From: Alentia gelatinosa
Lineage: Eukaryota > Annelida > Polychaeta > Phyllodocida > Polynoidae
DNA: 64,000 bases
Assembly (NCBI GenBank): GCA_950022655.1
Contig: OX465583.1
Span: 15,957,298 to 16,021,297 of the forward strand
Direction: 5' to 3'
The notes under the pieces were generated by a model. It saw only the letters and a list, made by a program, of their open reading frames with translations, did no database searches and was not told the DNA's origin. Position numbers and translations under genes: made by a program. Of the stretch, positions 54,655-64,000 are shown piece after piece. Position 1 is the stretch's first letter; every line of letters begins with the position of its first letter.

Positions 54655-54990
54655 ATCAAATCAATCAAGAAATGCAGGTAATCTTGAACGGAAGGTTTCA
54701 GGAAGACCTGCCGCAACTATATTAAGATACCACTATTTGGGAGTGCCACTTGACTGTAAACTGTCTTGGACATTGAGCATGAAGCAGTAGGTTGTTTAAG
54801 CTAAGAAAGATATGTGACATCATACTTCTGATGCAGCTTACCAAATACATCTGTTGACCACACTGGGTCGAGGTCTATGTGTGGTTCAGGGCAGGACAAT
54901 ATGAGGGCTGTCTGTTGACGAATTGCAGACAGTGTGTCATATAAAACCAATAGACCACCAATGGAAGAAACAGTAGTTGTAATTAATGTT
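54655..54990 (+). pseudogene. LINE polymerase fragment, frameshifted
   Basis: RYHYLGVPLDCKLSW is the conserved YLGV..LD..L.W segment after the RT palm. The next segment RLFKLRKICDI is in another frame, so at least one frameshift and several stops have accumulated. Confidence 0.55.
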
Positions 54991-55096
54991 TAATCCTTTA
55001 GCGCCATGTCTCTGTGGCAAGGCAATGCCTGTGAGGCTGGGTAGTACCGTATATATACTGCCAAGGACGGATCTTACAGGCTGATTGTAGCAATTG

Positions 55097-55395
55097 TTTT
55101 ATCTCACCCCTGGAATAAATGTCCATAGGCTTAACATGGGGAACTCGTTCTCCATGCCCCTGCAAGTATTGCAGTTCGTTCTCCACGGTTAATATCCTGT
55201 GTGTTGTCCATTATTTTAGTGTGTACAGGGGTGAGATAAATACAGAAAGCAACTCGTTTTGGTCAAAGAAGTCATTCTCCAACTCGTTTGAATGCTTTGT
55301 GATATTCACTCGGCTGTTGCCTCGTTCATATCCCACCGCATCAAACTCGTGAAGAACGGCGACTTTGACCAAAACGTGTTGGTTTCTTCTTTAAT
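55097..55395 (+). mobile_element. Core-plus-hairpin element, TTTATCTCACCCC family
   Basis: Close copy of 27363-27659: core TTTATCTCACCCCTGG to CAGGGGTGAGATAAA, CCATAGGCTTAACATGG inside, hairpin AACTCGTTTTGGTC..GACCAAAACGTGTT. Confidence 0.75.
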
Positions 55396-55444
55396 ACCTA
55401 CATTCTGTGAAAGTTTTAATTTTATTGATCATAGATCATAGATC

Positions 55445-55715
55445 TTCTCTCCATCACAAGTATCCACTTCCTTCATTTATCTGCACTATCCATCAGAAGT
55501 ATGCACTCATCCTCACAAATCTCCGCTCTCCATCACAAGTATACACTCTCCATCATAAATATCTACTCTCCATCACAAGTACCAATTCGCCATCACTAAT
55601 CTCCATCACTAATCTCCACTCTCCATCACAGTTCTCCACTCTTCATCACTAGTATCCACTCTCCATCACAAGTATACACTCTCCCTAACAGCTCTCCGCT
55701 CTCCTTCAGAGATTT
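55445..55715. repeat. Degenerate CTCTCCATCACAAGTAT array
   Basis: CACTCTCCATCACAAGTATC words every ~26 bp. Confidence 0.65.
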
Positions 55716-56380
55716 GCCGTGACATCCACATCCGTCTAGTTTTACATCATTAAAACGCCAGAGGAAGCCTTCTAAACCGGAGACGCCTCTTTGATAAGTA
55801 TAGCCTTGAATTGTTTATCACTTCCATTAACTCTTCAGCCAGTGTGGACTTCAATAAAGAGGCCTGGTTCTGCAGGGCTAATTTCACTTATAGGCATGTC
55901 ATTATGTGGTCATCATTCAATTTGGCGGCTGGAAATGGTCTGTTCTGGGACTGGCCCTTGGGAATGAAGTCCTTTTAGTTGTTTTTTTCCCCCGGGAGAA
56001 ACATGTTGGTGTCGGCCTTCCTTCCCTCTTAACGCGTCACTTGTCAAACTGAGGGCTTTGACAATTAGTGTCTTCCTGTTTTCCTTGCCTTGAGGGGTCT
56101 CACATAGACGTGGTGTGTTTTTGATGTGGTGGTGGATACCCACTCGATGGGTGTCCCCCCCTATCTGTATCACACGGACCGTAATGCGCCCCCACCCTCC
56201 GCCATACACGCCCCCTGCCGGACGCCTATCAGCGGTGGGCAGCCGCCATGTTGGATGATTCTGTTTATTTTCTCAAAATTAAAAGACGCTTGTGGAGTGT
56301 TATGGAATCTAATTAACTGGGGAGTTGTCTCCGTCCCCCAGCAAAATTCCCTGCGAGAAGGCCCCACTTATCACAGACCG
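55716..56380. other. Unassigned stretch
   Basis: No gene recognised. Frames at 55913-56437 on both strands overlap and lack family signature. Confidence 0.35.
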
Positions 56381-56384
56381 CCCA

Positions 56385-56600
56385 TTTATTGTCATCCACC
56401 ACCCACTACTCCTTCCAAATCTCCGTCAACTGCCTGATTGCCCTCCCACTGCCCCGTGCAGACAGCTCACTGATCACTGATCACTGCCTACTGCCCACTG
56501 CCTGCTGCCCACTGCCTGCTGCCAGCCACCCATCTTCCATTGCCTGCTTCCCACTGCCAACCTTCACCTGCCTACTATATTCTGTTTAATGTCCACTGCT
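56385..56600. repeat. Degenerate CTGCCCACTGCCTGC tract
   Basis: ACTGCCTGCTGCCCACTG words. The same theme resumes at 56900-57000, 57170-57540 and 58510-58740. Confidence 0.55.
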
Positions 56601-56628
56601 TACAGCTCATTGACCATCACATACTATC

Positions 56629-56895
56629 GTAAAACTGGATGGGTTTTAATCTTGGCCACCATAGTGACTTCATGAGGCGAAGCCGAGTGAAGTCCGGAGC
56701 CAAAACGCCAGGAGTGGCATGCGGTGGCCAAGATTAAAACAAATCAGGTTTTGATTTTATCCTACCCCGTCTCCTCGATTTTGGAATATAAACGTGATAA
56801 CAATTCTGTATGCCACTAATGGCATATAAAAGTCTGTATGCCATACGGAAACTCAATGTTAAGCCTATGGGTTTTTATATTAGGGGTAGGATAAT
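56629..56895 (-). mobile_element. Hairpin-plus-core element, TTTATCCTACCCC family
   Basis: Hairpin arms GGTTTTAATCTTGGCCACC and GGTGGCCAAGATTAAAAC with tip ATGAGGCGAAGCCGAGTG. Core TTTTATCCTACCCCGTC to TTAGGGGTAGGATAA with ATGTTAAGCCTATGG. Confidence 0.75.
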
Positions 56896-56899
56896 TCCC

Positions 56900-57550
56900 A
56901 CTACCTGCCACCAAATACCTGCCACCAAGTGCCAGCTATCTGCCACTTACTCCCGGCTCCTAATAATATGCTGCCCTCCTCCCACCACCCACTGCCCACT
57001 GCCCTTACCCCAGCTTTGAAGTGACACTGTGCATCTCAAGCCCCCGGTGGTGTTCGCTGATAACAAATGACGGAGAATCTCATTTGTTGTTCCATCATCT
57101 GGGGTAGGACCAGCTCTGGGCCTCTGGGAGGGCCTGTCATGCCTCAGCATCTTTTCTTTAAGTTAAACTCCTTCACTGCCTGCAAGACATGCCCTTCCTC
57201 CTACTGCAATCAACATACTGCCTTCTGCCACCCACATATTTACACCTGCCACATGCCACCTATTCCTGCCACTAGCCATCATGAAAGTCCAACATGAAAG
57301 TCAGCCAACAACTGCCACCAACTTCATGTCACCCATTACCTGCCACTCGCCATTCACAAACTGCCAATCTACCACCCACTGCCACCCATTGCCTTTCAGA
57401 CACCTGAATACTGCCACCTGACAGCTGCTACCCACATACTGCCACCAACCACATGTCACCTATTGCCTGCCACCCACTGCCGTAAACCCTTTGCCTTCTA
57501 CCCACACACTGTTACCTATCACTCACATACTCATACTAAAGCAGACTAGC
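56900..57550. repeat. Degenerate CTGCCACC(C/T)A tract
   Basis: CTGCCACCCACTGCCACC-like words interspersed with ordinary sequence. Confidence 0.5.
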
Positions 57551-57795
57551 ATTACTCCCCTGCCAAAAAGTGCTGACTTGTTGCTATATGAGAATATCCG
57601 TGTACTGCCCATGATCTCTCATGTTGTATATTGCATAACATGAGGTTCATGCCCAATAGACCTATCGCAAGCATTGTTTCGACTAATGAGTCATTTATCA
57701 GGTGGTGTCGACAACATGAATCTTGTCATGTGTGTAAATGTAGATCTAGGCTAGGCATTCGCTCTGTGAGTCACAATTTAGGATATTAATGGCTG

Positions 57796-58050
57796 CCCAA
57801 ATTAATAATAAAACTGAATATTAAAAGACCCCGCCCTGAAAAGTTCAGACTCTGCCTGCTCTATCAGGGAATGGTATTATTGGACGGTTTGCCATCCGAT
57901 ATACAGAGATTACGAAATCGGGATCGTTTCAACAGCGCTGTTAAAAGGTTTCTGTGTATCATAGGCTATAACTTGAAGAGTAAAAAGGAATATGAGACAA
58001 ATGACCAGCTCCCTACATATATAAGAAAATCCATTGTATACGATTGTAAT
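57796..58050 (+). pseudogene. LINE polymerase extreme C-terminus
   Basis: IKRPRPEKFR, YQGMVLLDGLPSDIQ and RDRFNSAVKRFL follow the closing pattern of LINE ORF2 (Y-x-G-x-x-x-W-x-x-LP-x-x-I then a K/R-rich helix), with Asp in place of the usual Trp-Asn. The frame ends at 58050. No RT core. Confidence 0.55.
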
Positions 58051-58505
58051 TAACTGTTCTGTTGAATCGAAATGTCCTGATGAATTCTGTTGTCTAATCA
58101 ACTTTATTAGAGCTATCTATCAAACTGTGAAAACATACTTGATATTAGCAATATCGAAATCAAAGTAGGTACTTCTAATTAGATTTGTATGTAAATATAC
58201 GAGATATGATGATATCTCGATTTCGCATTGTAATGTCTTGCCTGACTATTATCTCAACCCTTTGTTCAATTGAGAAACCAATGCTAACGATAAATGGGCG
58301 CCAACTGAAGATGAAGTAAGTTTAATGTGAAGAGATCATGAGTCAGATGGCCAGAATAATGATGTATCTCTATCAAACATCAGGGTATAAGTGTCACCTT
58401 GTCAATTATGTCTTGTCTCTTGTTGATATTTTGAACTTTACAAGGAAGAACGTTAACTGTTTGTGATTGTATTTGATTCACCTGAATACAAAAGAAAAAA
58501 ATAAA
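58051..58505. other. AT-rich stretch after LINE fragment
   Basis: Possibly the LINE 3'UTR, ending near the A-rich GAAAAAAATAAAATACC at about 58490-58508. Nothing else seen. Confidence 0.35.
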
Positions 58506-58509
58506 ATAC

Positions 58510-58740
58510 CTACCGCAGCACACCTAACGGCCACCTGCTGCCGTCAACCATTTTTACCTGCCACCCACATACTGCCACCTGACAACAGTTACCCACATAC
58601 TGCCACCTGACAACAGTTACCCACATACTGCCACCTGACAACAGTTTCCCACATACTGCCAATATGGCACCCGTCAACTGCCACACGTATGCTGCCAACT
58701 GCCATCCATCAACAGCAACCAAATGCTTGCCATCTATTGC
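58510..58740. repeat. 30-bp tandem repeat inside CTGCCACC tract
   Basis: ACCCACATACTGCCACCTGA units with CAACAGTT repeated three times at 58565-58655. Confidence 0.7.
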
Positions 58741-58884
58741 CACCTTCCACCATCGAAATTCAACTGGAAACCACAGCATATTTACGAACTGCATACACCA
58801 ATTGCCATCGCCTAATATATAGCATTTGCTGTTACCTGATACTTGCTGTGAATATCTCAATCTCCCATTCTACATACCACCCAT

Positions 58885-59180
58885 CATTTTTTTTTTTTTT
58901 TAATGATGTTTATTTTGCCATTCTGTCATATTACAAACAGTTCTTCCATGGGAATCCAGATAGACTAGTCTATTACATAGTAACATTATGAGGTGTATAG
59001 GATATGGGTTAATGATAATGAACACTGAAACGCAAAGACAGATTACCATCAAGCAATATACAATGTACAGTGTGTGCTACCAGTGATGGACTTTTAAGCA
59101 TGCCTTGAAGGCCTCTTTAGTACATGACTTTTGTATTTCTCCTGGTAGGGCTTTCCAGAGGGCTATTCCCCCGGTACATC
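58885..59180 (-). pseudogene. LINE 3' end, C-terminus plus poly(A)
   Basis: Minus-strand GIALWKALPGEIQKSC and TKEAFKACLKVHHW then a stop: the standard LINE C-terminus. The 3'UTR ends AAAATAAACATCATT followed by a T/A14 tract (58888-58902). Inserted beside the 74-bp array. Confidence 0.75.
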
Positions 59181-59199
59181 AGCCTCCTACTACCTACCA

Positions 59200-60470
59200 A
59201 CTGCCATCACAACCCTACCTCTCTCTACCATACTCTTCACCTTCCACATTGTCCTCCGCTCTCTACCAACCACCTGCCACCCACCACCCTGAACCTCTGT
59301 CCTATATGTCCCATCCTCAAGTCTGTCTGCCGCCCACTACCTACCACCTGCCACCCACCACCCTGAACCTCTGTCCTATATGTCCCTTCCTCAAGTCTGT
59401 CTGCCACCCACTACCTACCACCTGCCACCCACCACCCTGAACCTCTGTCCTATATTTCCCATCCTCAAGTATGTCTGCCGCCCACTACCTACCACCTGCC
59501 ACCCACCACCCTGAACCTCTGTCCTATATGTCCCATCCTCAAGTCTGTCTGCCGCCCACTACCTACCACCTGCCACCCACCACCCTGAACCTCTGTCCTA
59601 TATTTCCCATCCTCAAGTCTGTCTGCCGCCCACTACCTACCACCTGCCACCCACCACCCTGAACCTCTGTCCTATATGTCCCATCCTCAAGTCTGTCTGC
59701 CGCCCACTACCTACCACCTGCCACCCACCACCATGAACCTCTGTCATATATTTCCCATCCTGAAGTCTGTCTGCCGCCAACTACCTACCACCTGCCACCC
59801 ACCACCCTGAACCTCTGTCATATATTTCCCATCCTCAATCTGTCTGCCGCCCACTACCTACCACCTGCCACCCACCACCCTGAACCTCTGTCCTATATGT
59901 CCCATCCTCAAGTATGTCTGCCGCCCACTACCTACCACCTGCCACCCACCACCCTGAACCTCTGTCCTATATGTCCCATCCTCAAGTCTGTCTGCCGCCC
60001 ACTACCTACCACCTGCCACCCACCACCCTGAACCTCTGTCCTATATTTCCCATCCTCAAGTCTGTCTGCCGCCCACTACCTACCACCTGCCACCCACCAC
60101 CCTGAACCTCTGTCCTATATGTCCCATCCTCAAGTCTGTCTGCCGCCCACTACCTACCACCTGCCACCCACCACCATGAACCTCTGTCATATATTTCCCA
60201 TCCTGAAGTCTGTCTGCCGCCAACTACCTACCACCTGCCACCCACCACCCTGAACCTCTGTCATATATTTCCCATCCTCAATCTGTCTGCCGCCCACTAC
60301 CTACCACCTGCCACCCACCACCCTGAACCTCTGTCCTATATGTCCCATCCTCAAGTCTGTCTGCCGCTCACTACCTACCACCTGCCACCCACCACCCTGA
60401 ACCTCTGTCCTATATGTCCCATCCTCAAGTCTGTCTGCCGCCCACTACCTTCCACCTGCCAACCAGCACT
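59200..60470. repeat. 74-bp minisatellite with 443-bp higher-order repeat
   Basis: CCACCACCCTGAACCTCTGT recurs every 74 bp (59281, 59355, 59429), about 16 units. A block of six units, including one 73-bp unit (CCTCAATCTG lacking AG), is repeated 443 bp later: 59463-59906 and 59906-60349 carry the same unit order and matching variants. 63-codon read-through frames are identical in both blocks. Confidence 0.9.
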
Positions 60471-60705
60471 CCAGCTCCTGCAGTCTTCTCTCCACCCTAC
60501 CCCTAAAGCGTGTTCCTTTTCTAGCGCCAGTTGTCTTAATCCGGAGATGACTGCTTCTCGGCCGAGGTCGGCTAAACGTTGGCATGGCAACATTTCTGGC
60601 TGTAGTAGATAAGATCAGCCATTACGGCCAGACAGCGGCGGCCGTCACTGCCATCAGGGCCACCAGGGGGTGCTGGGCACTGCCGGTGACATGCGCACTG
60701 CTGGA
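60471..60705. other. Spacer between arrays
   Basis: GC-richer, includes GGCCAGACAGCGGCGGCCG. No gene recognised. Confidence 0.4.
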
Positions 60706-61350
60706 TGAGACCATGCAAATACCATGCCAAAAGATTACTAAGACCATGCAAATACCCTGCGAAGAGATTACTAAGACCATGCAAATACCATGCCAAGAGA
60801 TTACTAAGACCATGCAAATACCATGCCAAGAGATTACTAAGACCATGCAAATACCATGCCAAGAGATTACTAAGACCATGCAAATATCATGCCAATAGAT
60901 TAATAAGGCCATGCAAATACCATGCCAAGAGCTTAATAAGGCCATGCAAATACCATGCCAAGAGCTTAATAAGATCATGCAAATATCATGCCAATAGATT
61001 AATAAGGCCATGCAAATACCATGCCAAGAGCTTGCTAAGACCATGCTAGGACTTTACCGAGTCCCTGCAAAGACCAAATCAAGAGATTACCAAGACCATG
61101 CAAAGGGAATGCCAAGAGAATATTAAGACCATGCAAAGACCAAGCCAAGAGATAATACAAACCGTGCAAAGACCATGTCAAGATGTTTTTTTACCGCAGT
61201 TCAAAGACCACGGCAAGATATCATCTAGATCATGTAAAGACTTTACCCAGACCATGCCGAAGAAATTACAAAGATCATACAAAGACGCATCAAGACAATA
61301 CCATGAAAATTACTAAAACCATTATGCAGACAGTATCCAGACAATGGCAA
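60706..61350. repeat. 33-bp minisatellite, decaying to the right
   Basis: ACCATGCAAATACCATGCCA + AGAGATTACTAAG units, about ten regular copies to 61055, then degraded ones. The 33-bp unit keeps frames open on both strands (TMQIPCQEITK on plus), artefacts. Confidence 0.9.
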
Positions 61351-61355
61351 AAAGG

Positions 61356-61900
61356 TTCCTGTTTATGATATACGTTAATGATCTCGAAGAAAACGGTTCA
61401 TAATTCATGTACGCAGATGACCTTGTGGTTGTTGCGGGAAATGCAGACCGTACAATTGCGGAAGAAAAATAGTCTGTATAGATTGAACACTTCTAAAAAG
61501 CTGACAATAAACACAAAAAAGCAAGAGTGGTTTACCAAGGCCCTAAAGTAAAGCTTAATACAATTTATAAGAGAAGGGGGAACTTGTTTATAGCGGATGA
61601 CGAGGTGAGCACGTGCACAGAGATGAATTACCTTGGGGCGGTAATCGATGAAACCCTATGTTATCAAAAACATTTGGAACATATCATAAGGAGAATGAAT
61701 GATAAATAAAGTGCATTTTGGAAGGTTAGGAAATTACTAGACACCACAATAAAGGTTGTTTGGAGCTGCATTCTCCCCATATTGGACCATTGTTCCTTTT
61801 TGCTGGAAGGCATTACGTGTTGAATACAGAATGGAGTGGAAAAGTGTATTTATAAAAGCACAAGTGTAGCCCTAGGTAGATAAAAGTGAGCCATAGTGAA
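61356..61900 (+). pseudogene. LINE reverse transcriptase fragment with YADD motif
   Basis: FLFMIYVNDLEENG, stop, FMYADDLVVVAGNADRT gives the RT catalytic motif C region (YADD). Later in the same frame come MNYLGAVIDETLCYQKHLEH and RRMNDK, then SAFWKVRKLLDT. Several stops (61401-61403, 61467 and others) show it is dead. It splits a tandem array. Confidence 0.75.
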
Positions 61901-61984
61901 ACTTAGGCACCGCAAATTTATGCTGTTGATGGGCATTATCAGGAATCTTCATGAAATAAACATGTAAGAAATAAAATCTCATCA

Positions 61985-62410
61985 AGGTGATAAAACCAAC
62001 CATGCAAATAAATCACTAAGACTATGCACACTTTAAAAGGAATATGCATTGATGTAAGATCGTGCAAGTCACTCTTGCTAACACCCTGCAAATACAATGC
62101 CAATACCATGGAAGTCACTCCTGTTAACATCATGTCAACACCCTACCAACACGCTGCTAACACCATGCTAAGTTATTCATGCCAACACCATGCCAACGCT
62201 ATGCCAACACCATACCAACACCATAACAATACACTATTAACACCATGCTATGTCCCCCACGCCAACATCATGCAAGTCACTCCTGTTAACACCATACCAA
62301 CACTGTTAACACCATGCGAAGTCACGCATGCCAAGACCCTGCCAAGATCCTGCCAAGACCTTGCTAGCACCATACTAACATAATGCCAACATTATGCAAG
62401 CATCATGCTA
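61985..62410. repeat. Degenerate AACACCATGCCAACACC array
   Basis: CCATGCCAACACCATACC-like words, related to the decayed right part of the 33-bp array across the LINE insertion. Confidence 0.6.
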
Positions 62411-62672
62411 AATGCGTCGCTAATGTAACCTCAAACACCTTGCAAATGCCAGCTCCAAAGTCACTGCCAAGCGAGGTAGACGTAACCGCAGCCTCCACCA
62501 CCCACCACCCACCGACACAGATCCAACCCGCCAACAGTCGGCCTGTTTGGTTACAATCGATGCAGTCCTGTGTGTTTCCACGTGACCCCCCATTTAGCGC
62601 CACTGCACTCTCCCCCAGATCCTTCGCAGCGCTAGCGCTGTGCTTAGTCTCTGCCCCAACCCAAAGCCTGTT
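62411..62672. other. Unassigned spacer
   Basis: Nothing recognised. Confidence 0.4.
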
Positions 62673-62903
62673 CCCGGGGGGGTTGTTTCATAATCTAGGA
62701 TCGTACATGAAGAACCTTTTCTGTACCTCGTACAAGGGTTATCGTCTAATAATACTTAAGTCTGTTGGCTAAGACAATATTGGCCGTCAAATAAGGTCGT
62801 CCATAAATGTTGAATGAAATTGACCCGCATTGTCCCTGGGTCTCTATGTCGTAAAGAAAAGGGTCTACATGTACGATCCTGGGTTATGAAACGGGCCCCT
62901 GGG
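62673..62903. mobile_element. TIR element with TTTCATAAYCYAGGATCGTACATG ends
   Basis: Left GTTTCATAATCTAGGATCGT and right ACGATCCTGGGTTATGAAAC form TIRs of about 45 bp with few mismatches, bordered by GGGG/CCCC. Non-coding. Confidence 0.75.
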
Positions 62904-62904
62904 T

Positions 62905-63356
62905 ATCCACTAAAGAGAGGGGGACCAGCGAAGATCTGAGATTCAAAACAAAGCAACTGTCAAAAGTTATATAAGTCAAACAACTCATATATCATTAGTT
63001 AGGAAATATAGGAATTGTTAAATAGGGTTAACAGACAATCCAGCTCTTTCTAAAGCCACTTTATGATGTGAATCTATTGTTGATTAGCCTGCCACTTCGA
63101 GTGAGCACATGCGATATGTTTACAAACAAAACCCTGTAACACATGAGGTGCCTTCCAATGAAGAAAGTAATCCCTAAGACTATACCTGATTTGATATAAC
63201 AAGTAACAGAAATGAGTGCAAATCATTTATCATATAAATAGATGCATATCTATTTACATGTAAACCACAAAATACTGCCCAAAGCACTAAGAATTTAGGA
63301 TATTTCAAAAACTGGCGTAGGGGCCAGATTTGAGCCCAAGCAGGCAGGTTGGGGCA
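62905..63356. other. Unassigned AT-rich stretch
   Basis: Nothing recognised. Confidence 0.4.
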
Positions 63357-63412
63357 GAGATATAAGCGGCCACAGGAAGTAGAGCGCAAGATCTCTGCTG
63401 GGAGAGTGGCGC
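63357..63412 (-). repeat. Dispersed ~55-bp motif, copy 2
   Basis: Reverse match of 36183-36245: GCGGCCACAGGAAGTAGAGC, then GCAAGATCTCTGC and GGGAGAGTGGCGCC. Confidence 0.5.
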
Positions 63413-63857
63413 CACTGGTGGGGGCTTTCCATCACGACGGCAAGTTACCTGCCCCCTCAAGGAAGGCCTAGTAATGAGGTGTGTATTGTGGTGAAACTGT
63501 ATATAACGGATGATAATTTACAGGTGGTGTATCTGTTAACCATCTTGCATCATGTTCACTCTTTCATAACCCGAGCCCTCGGTGGACGAGTCGGGCTGAG
63601 TTATTCATTTCTGTTGTTGCACACACAGAGGATTTATTTATTTATATTCTGCTATTGAGCGAGCTTGTTGGGAAATCTGTGATGGGAGAGGAAACTGAAA
63701 TCCACAACGATGACAAAAGCACACGCCGGCCGGCTGGATTGTTGACGTACGTTAATTATGTAGTCCTCTGGCACCCGGAACAAGTTTATATTTCACTGGG
63801 CTGTATATTTTTCATCCGGTGGTTGGGTATTGGGTACAAACCCATTGAACAGCTTAC
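63413..63857. other. Unassigned stretch
   Basis: An imperfect hairpin lies at about 63568-63606 (CATAACCCGAGCCC / GTCGGGCTGAGTTATT). No gene recognised. Confidence 0.35.
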
Positions 63858-63858
63858 A

Positions 63859-64000
63859 GGGACCTGTTTCACTAGTTCTGTGACATGTCTGTGACACCAT
63901 ACAGACATTTGGGTTGTCTAGTTTCGTAGCAACACAAGTAGCTGCCCTTAGGAAAAGACAGACCCCAAACATAAGGATTAGACAAATCTACACACCATGG
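63859..64000. mobile_element. Left end of GGGACCTGTTTC TIR element, cut by window edge
   Basis: GGGACCTGTTTCACTAGTTC then GTGACATGTC matches the left end of 42624-42927. The right end is outside the window. Confidence 0.6.

Noticed and set aside
59200..60470. CRISPR-like array
   Set aside because: Regular 74-bp units have no repeat/spacer alternation and no unique spacers. The context is eukaryotic, with no cas genes.
60706..61055. CRISPR-like or coding repeat of 33 bp
   Set aside because: Pure tandem repeat without spacers. Open frames result from the unit length.

Overview
The window looks like intergenic or intronic DNA of an animal, most likely a marine invertebrate bilaterian. The evidence is indirect: introns-era gene architecture is absent, but tRNA-derived SINEs, truncated LINEs with poly(A) tails, a Ngaro/PAT-type tyrosine-recombinase retrotransposon, and CpG-rich patches carrying NRF1, ETS, YY1, CRE, NF-Y and E2F type motifs are present. 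I cannot name the phylum. No complete host protein gene was recognised. Nearly every open frame outside 11.1-15.4 kb is low-complexity, minisatellite or antisense read-through.

The one coding unit is a 5.26-kb retrotransposon on the minus strand at 10366-15627. It has split direct repeats in the order A1, coding region, B1-A2-B2. The coding region holds a Gag-like protein with a Cys/His cluster, a reverse transcriptase-RNase H polyprotein in the -1 frame, and a tyrosine recombinase with all expected catalytic residues. A textbook -1 frameshift signal sits at the end of gag: A AAA AAC, a 5-nt spacer and a 9-bp perfect GC stem. The repeat pairs look identical, so the insertion is young, but one in-frame UAG (13637-13639) interrupts pol. 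The element landed in an older LINE 3' end; removing it with one copy of the shared TAATG restores the LINE reading frame.

The rest is layered repeats. (1) More than twenty copies, in several families, of a non-autonomous element with an unusual common plan: a core bounded by short inverted repeats (TTTATCCTACCCC, TTTATCTCACCCC, TTATCCACCTA, TATTATATACCT types), followed on one side only by a long hairpin. Some lie in perfect head-to-tail tandem. The plan matches the asymmetric inverted repeats plus terminal hairpin known for Helentron/Helitron2 non-autonomous elements, although no Rep/helicase gene is present here. (2) TIR elements with TTA/TAA target duplications, compatible with PIF/Harbinger. 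(3) A further TIR group with GGGNCCTGTTTC-like ends. (4) LINE, SINE and other retroposon fragments, some with clear target duplications. (5) A recombinase fragment embedded in a tandem repeat at 43.4 kb.

Tandem arrays occupy much of the remainder: 32 bp (17.2-18.0 kb), 67 bp (20.8-21.6 kb), CA-rich (23.3-24.7 kb), about 29 bp (31.5-32.7 kb), a 35/70-bp higher-order minisatellite (33.9-37.9 kb, split three times by hairpin elements), 21 bp (43.0-43.3 kb), 74 bp with a 443-bp higher-order repeat (59.2-60.5 kb) and 33 bp (60.7-61.3 kb). Promoter-like motif clusters at about 7.1, 8.5, 18.3, 20.7, 29.2 and 52.3 kb are the best hints of host gene starts.
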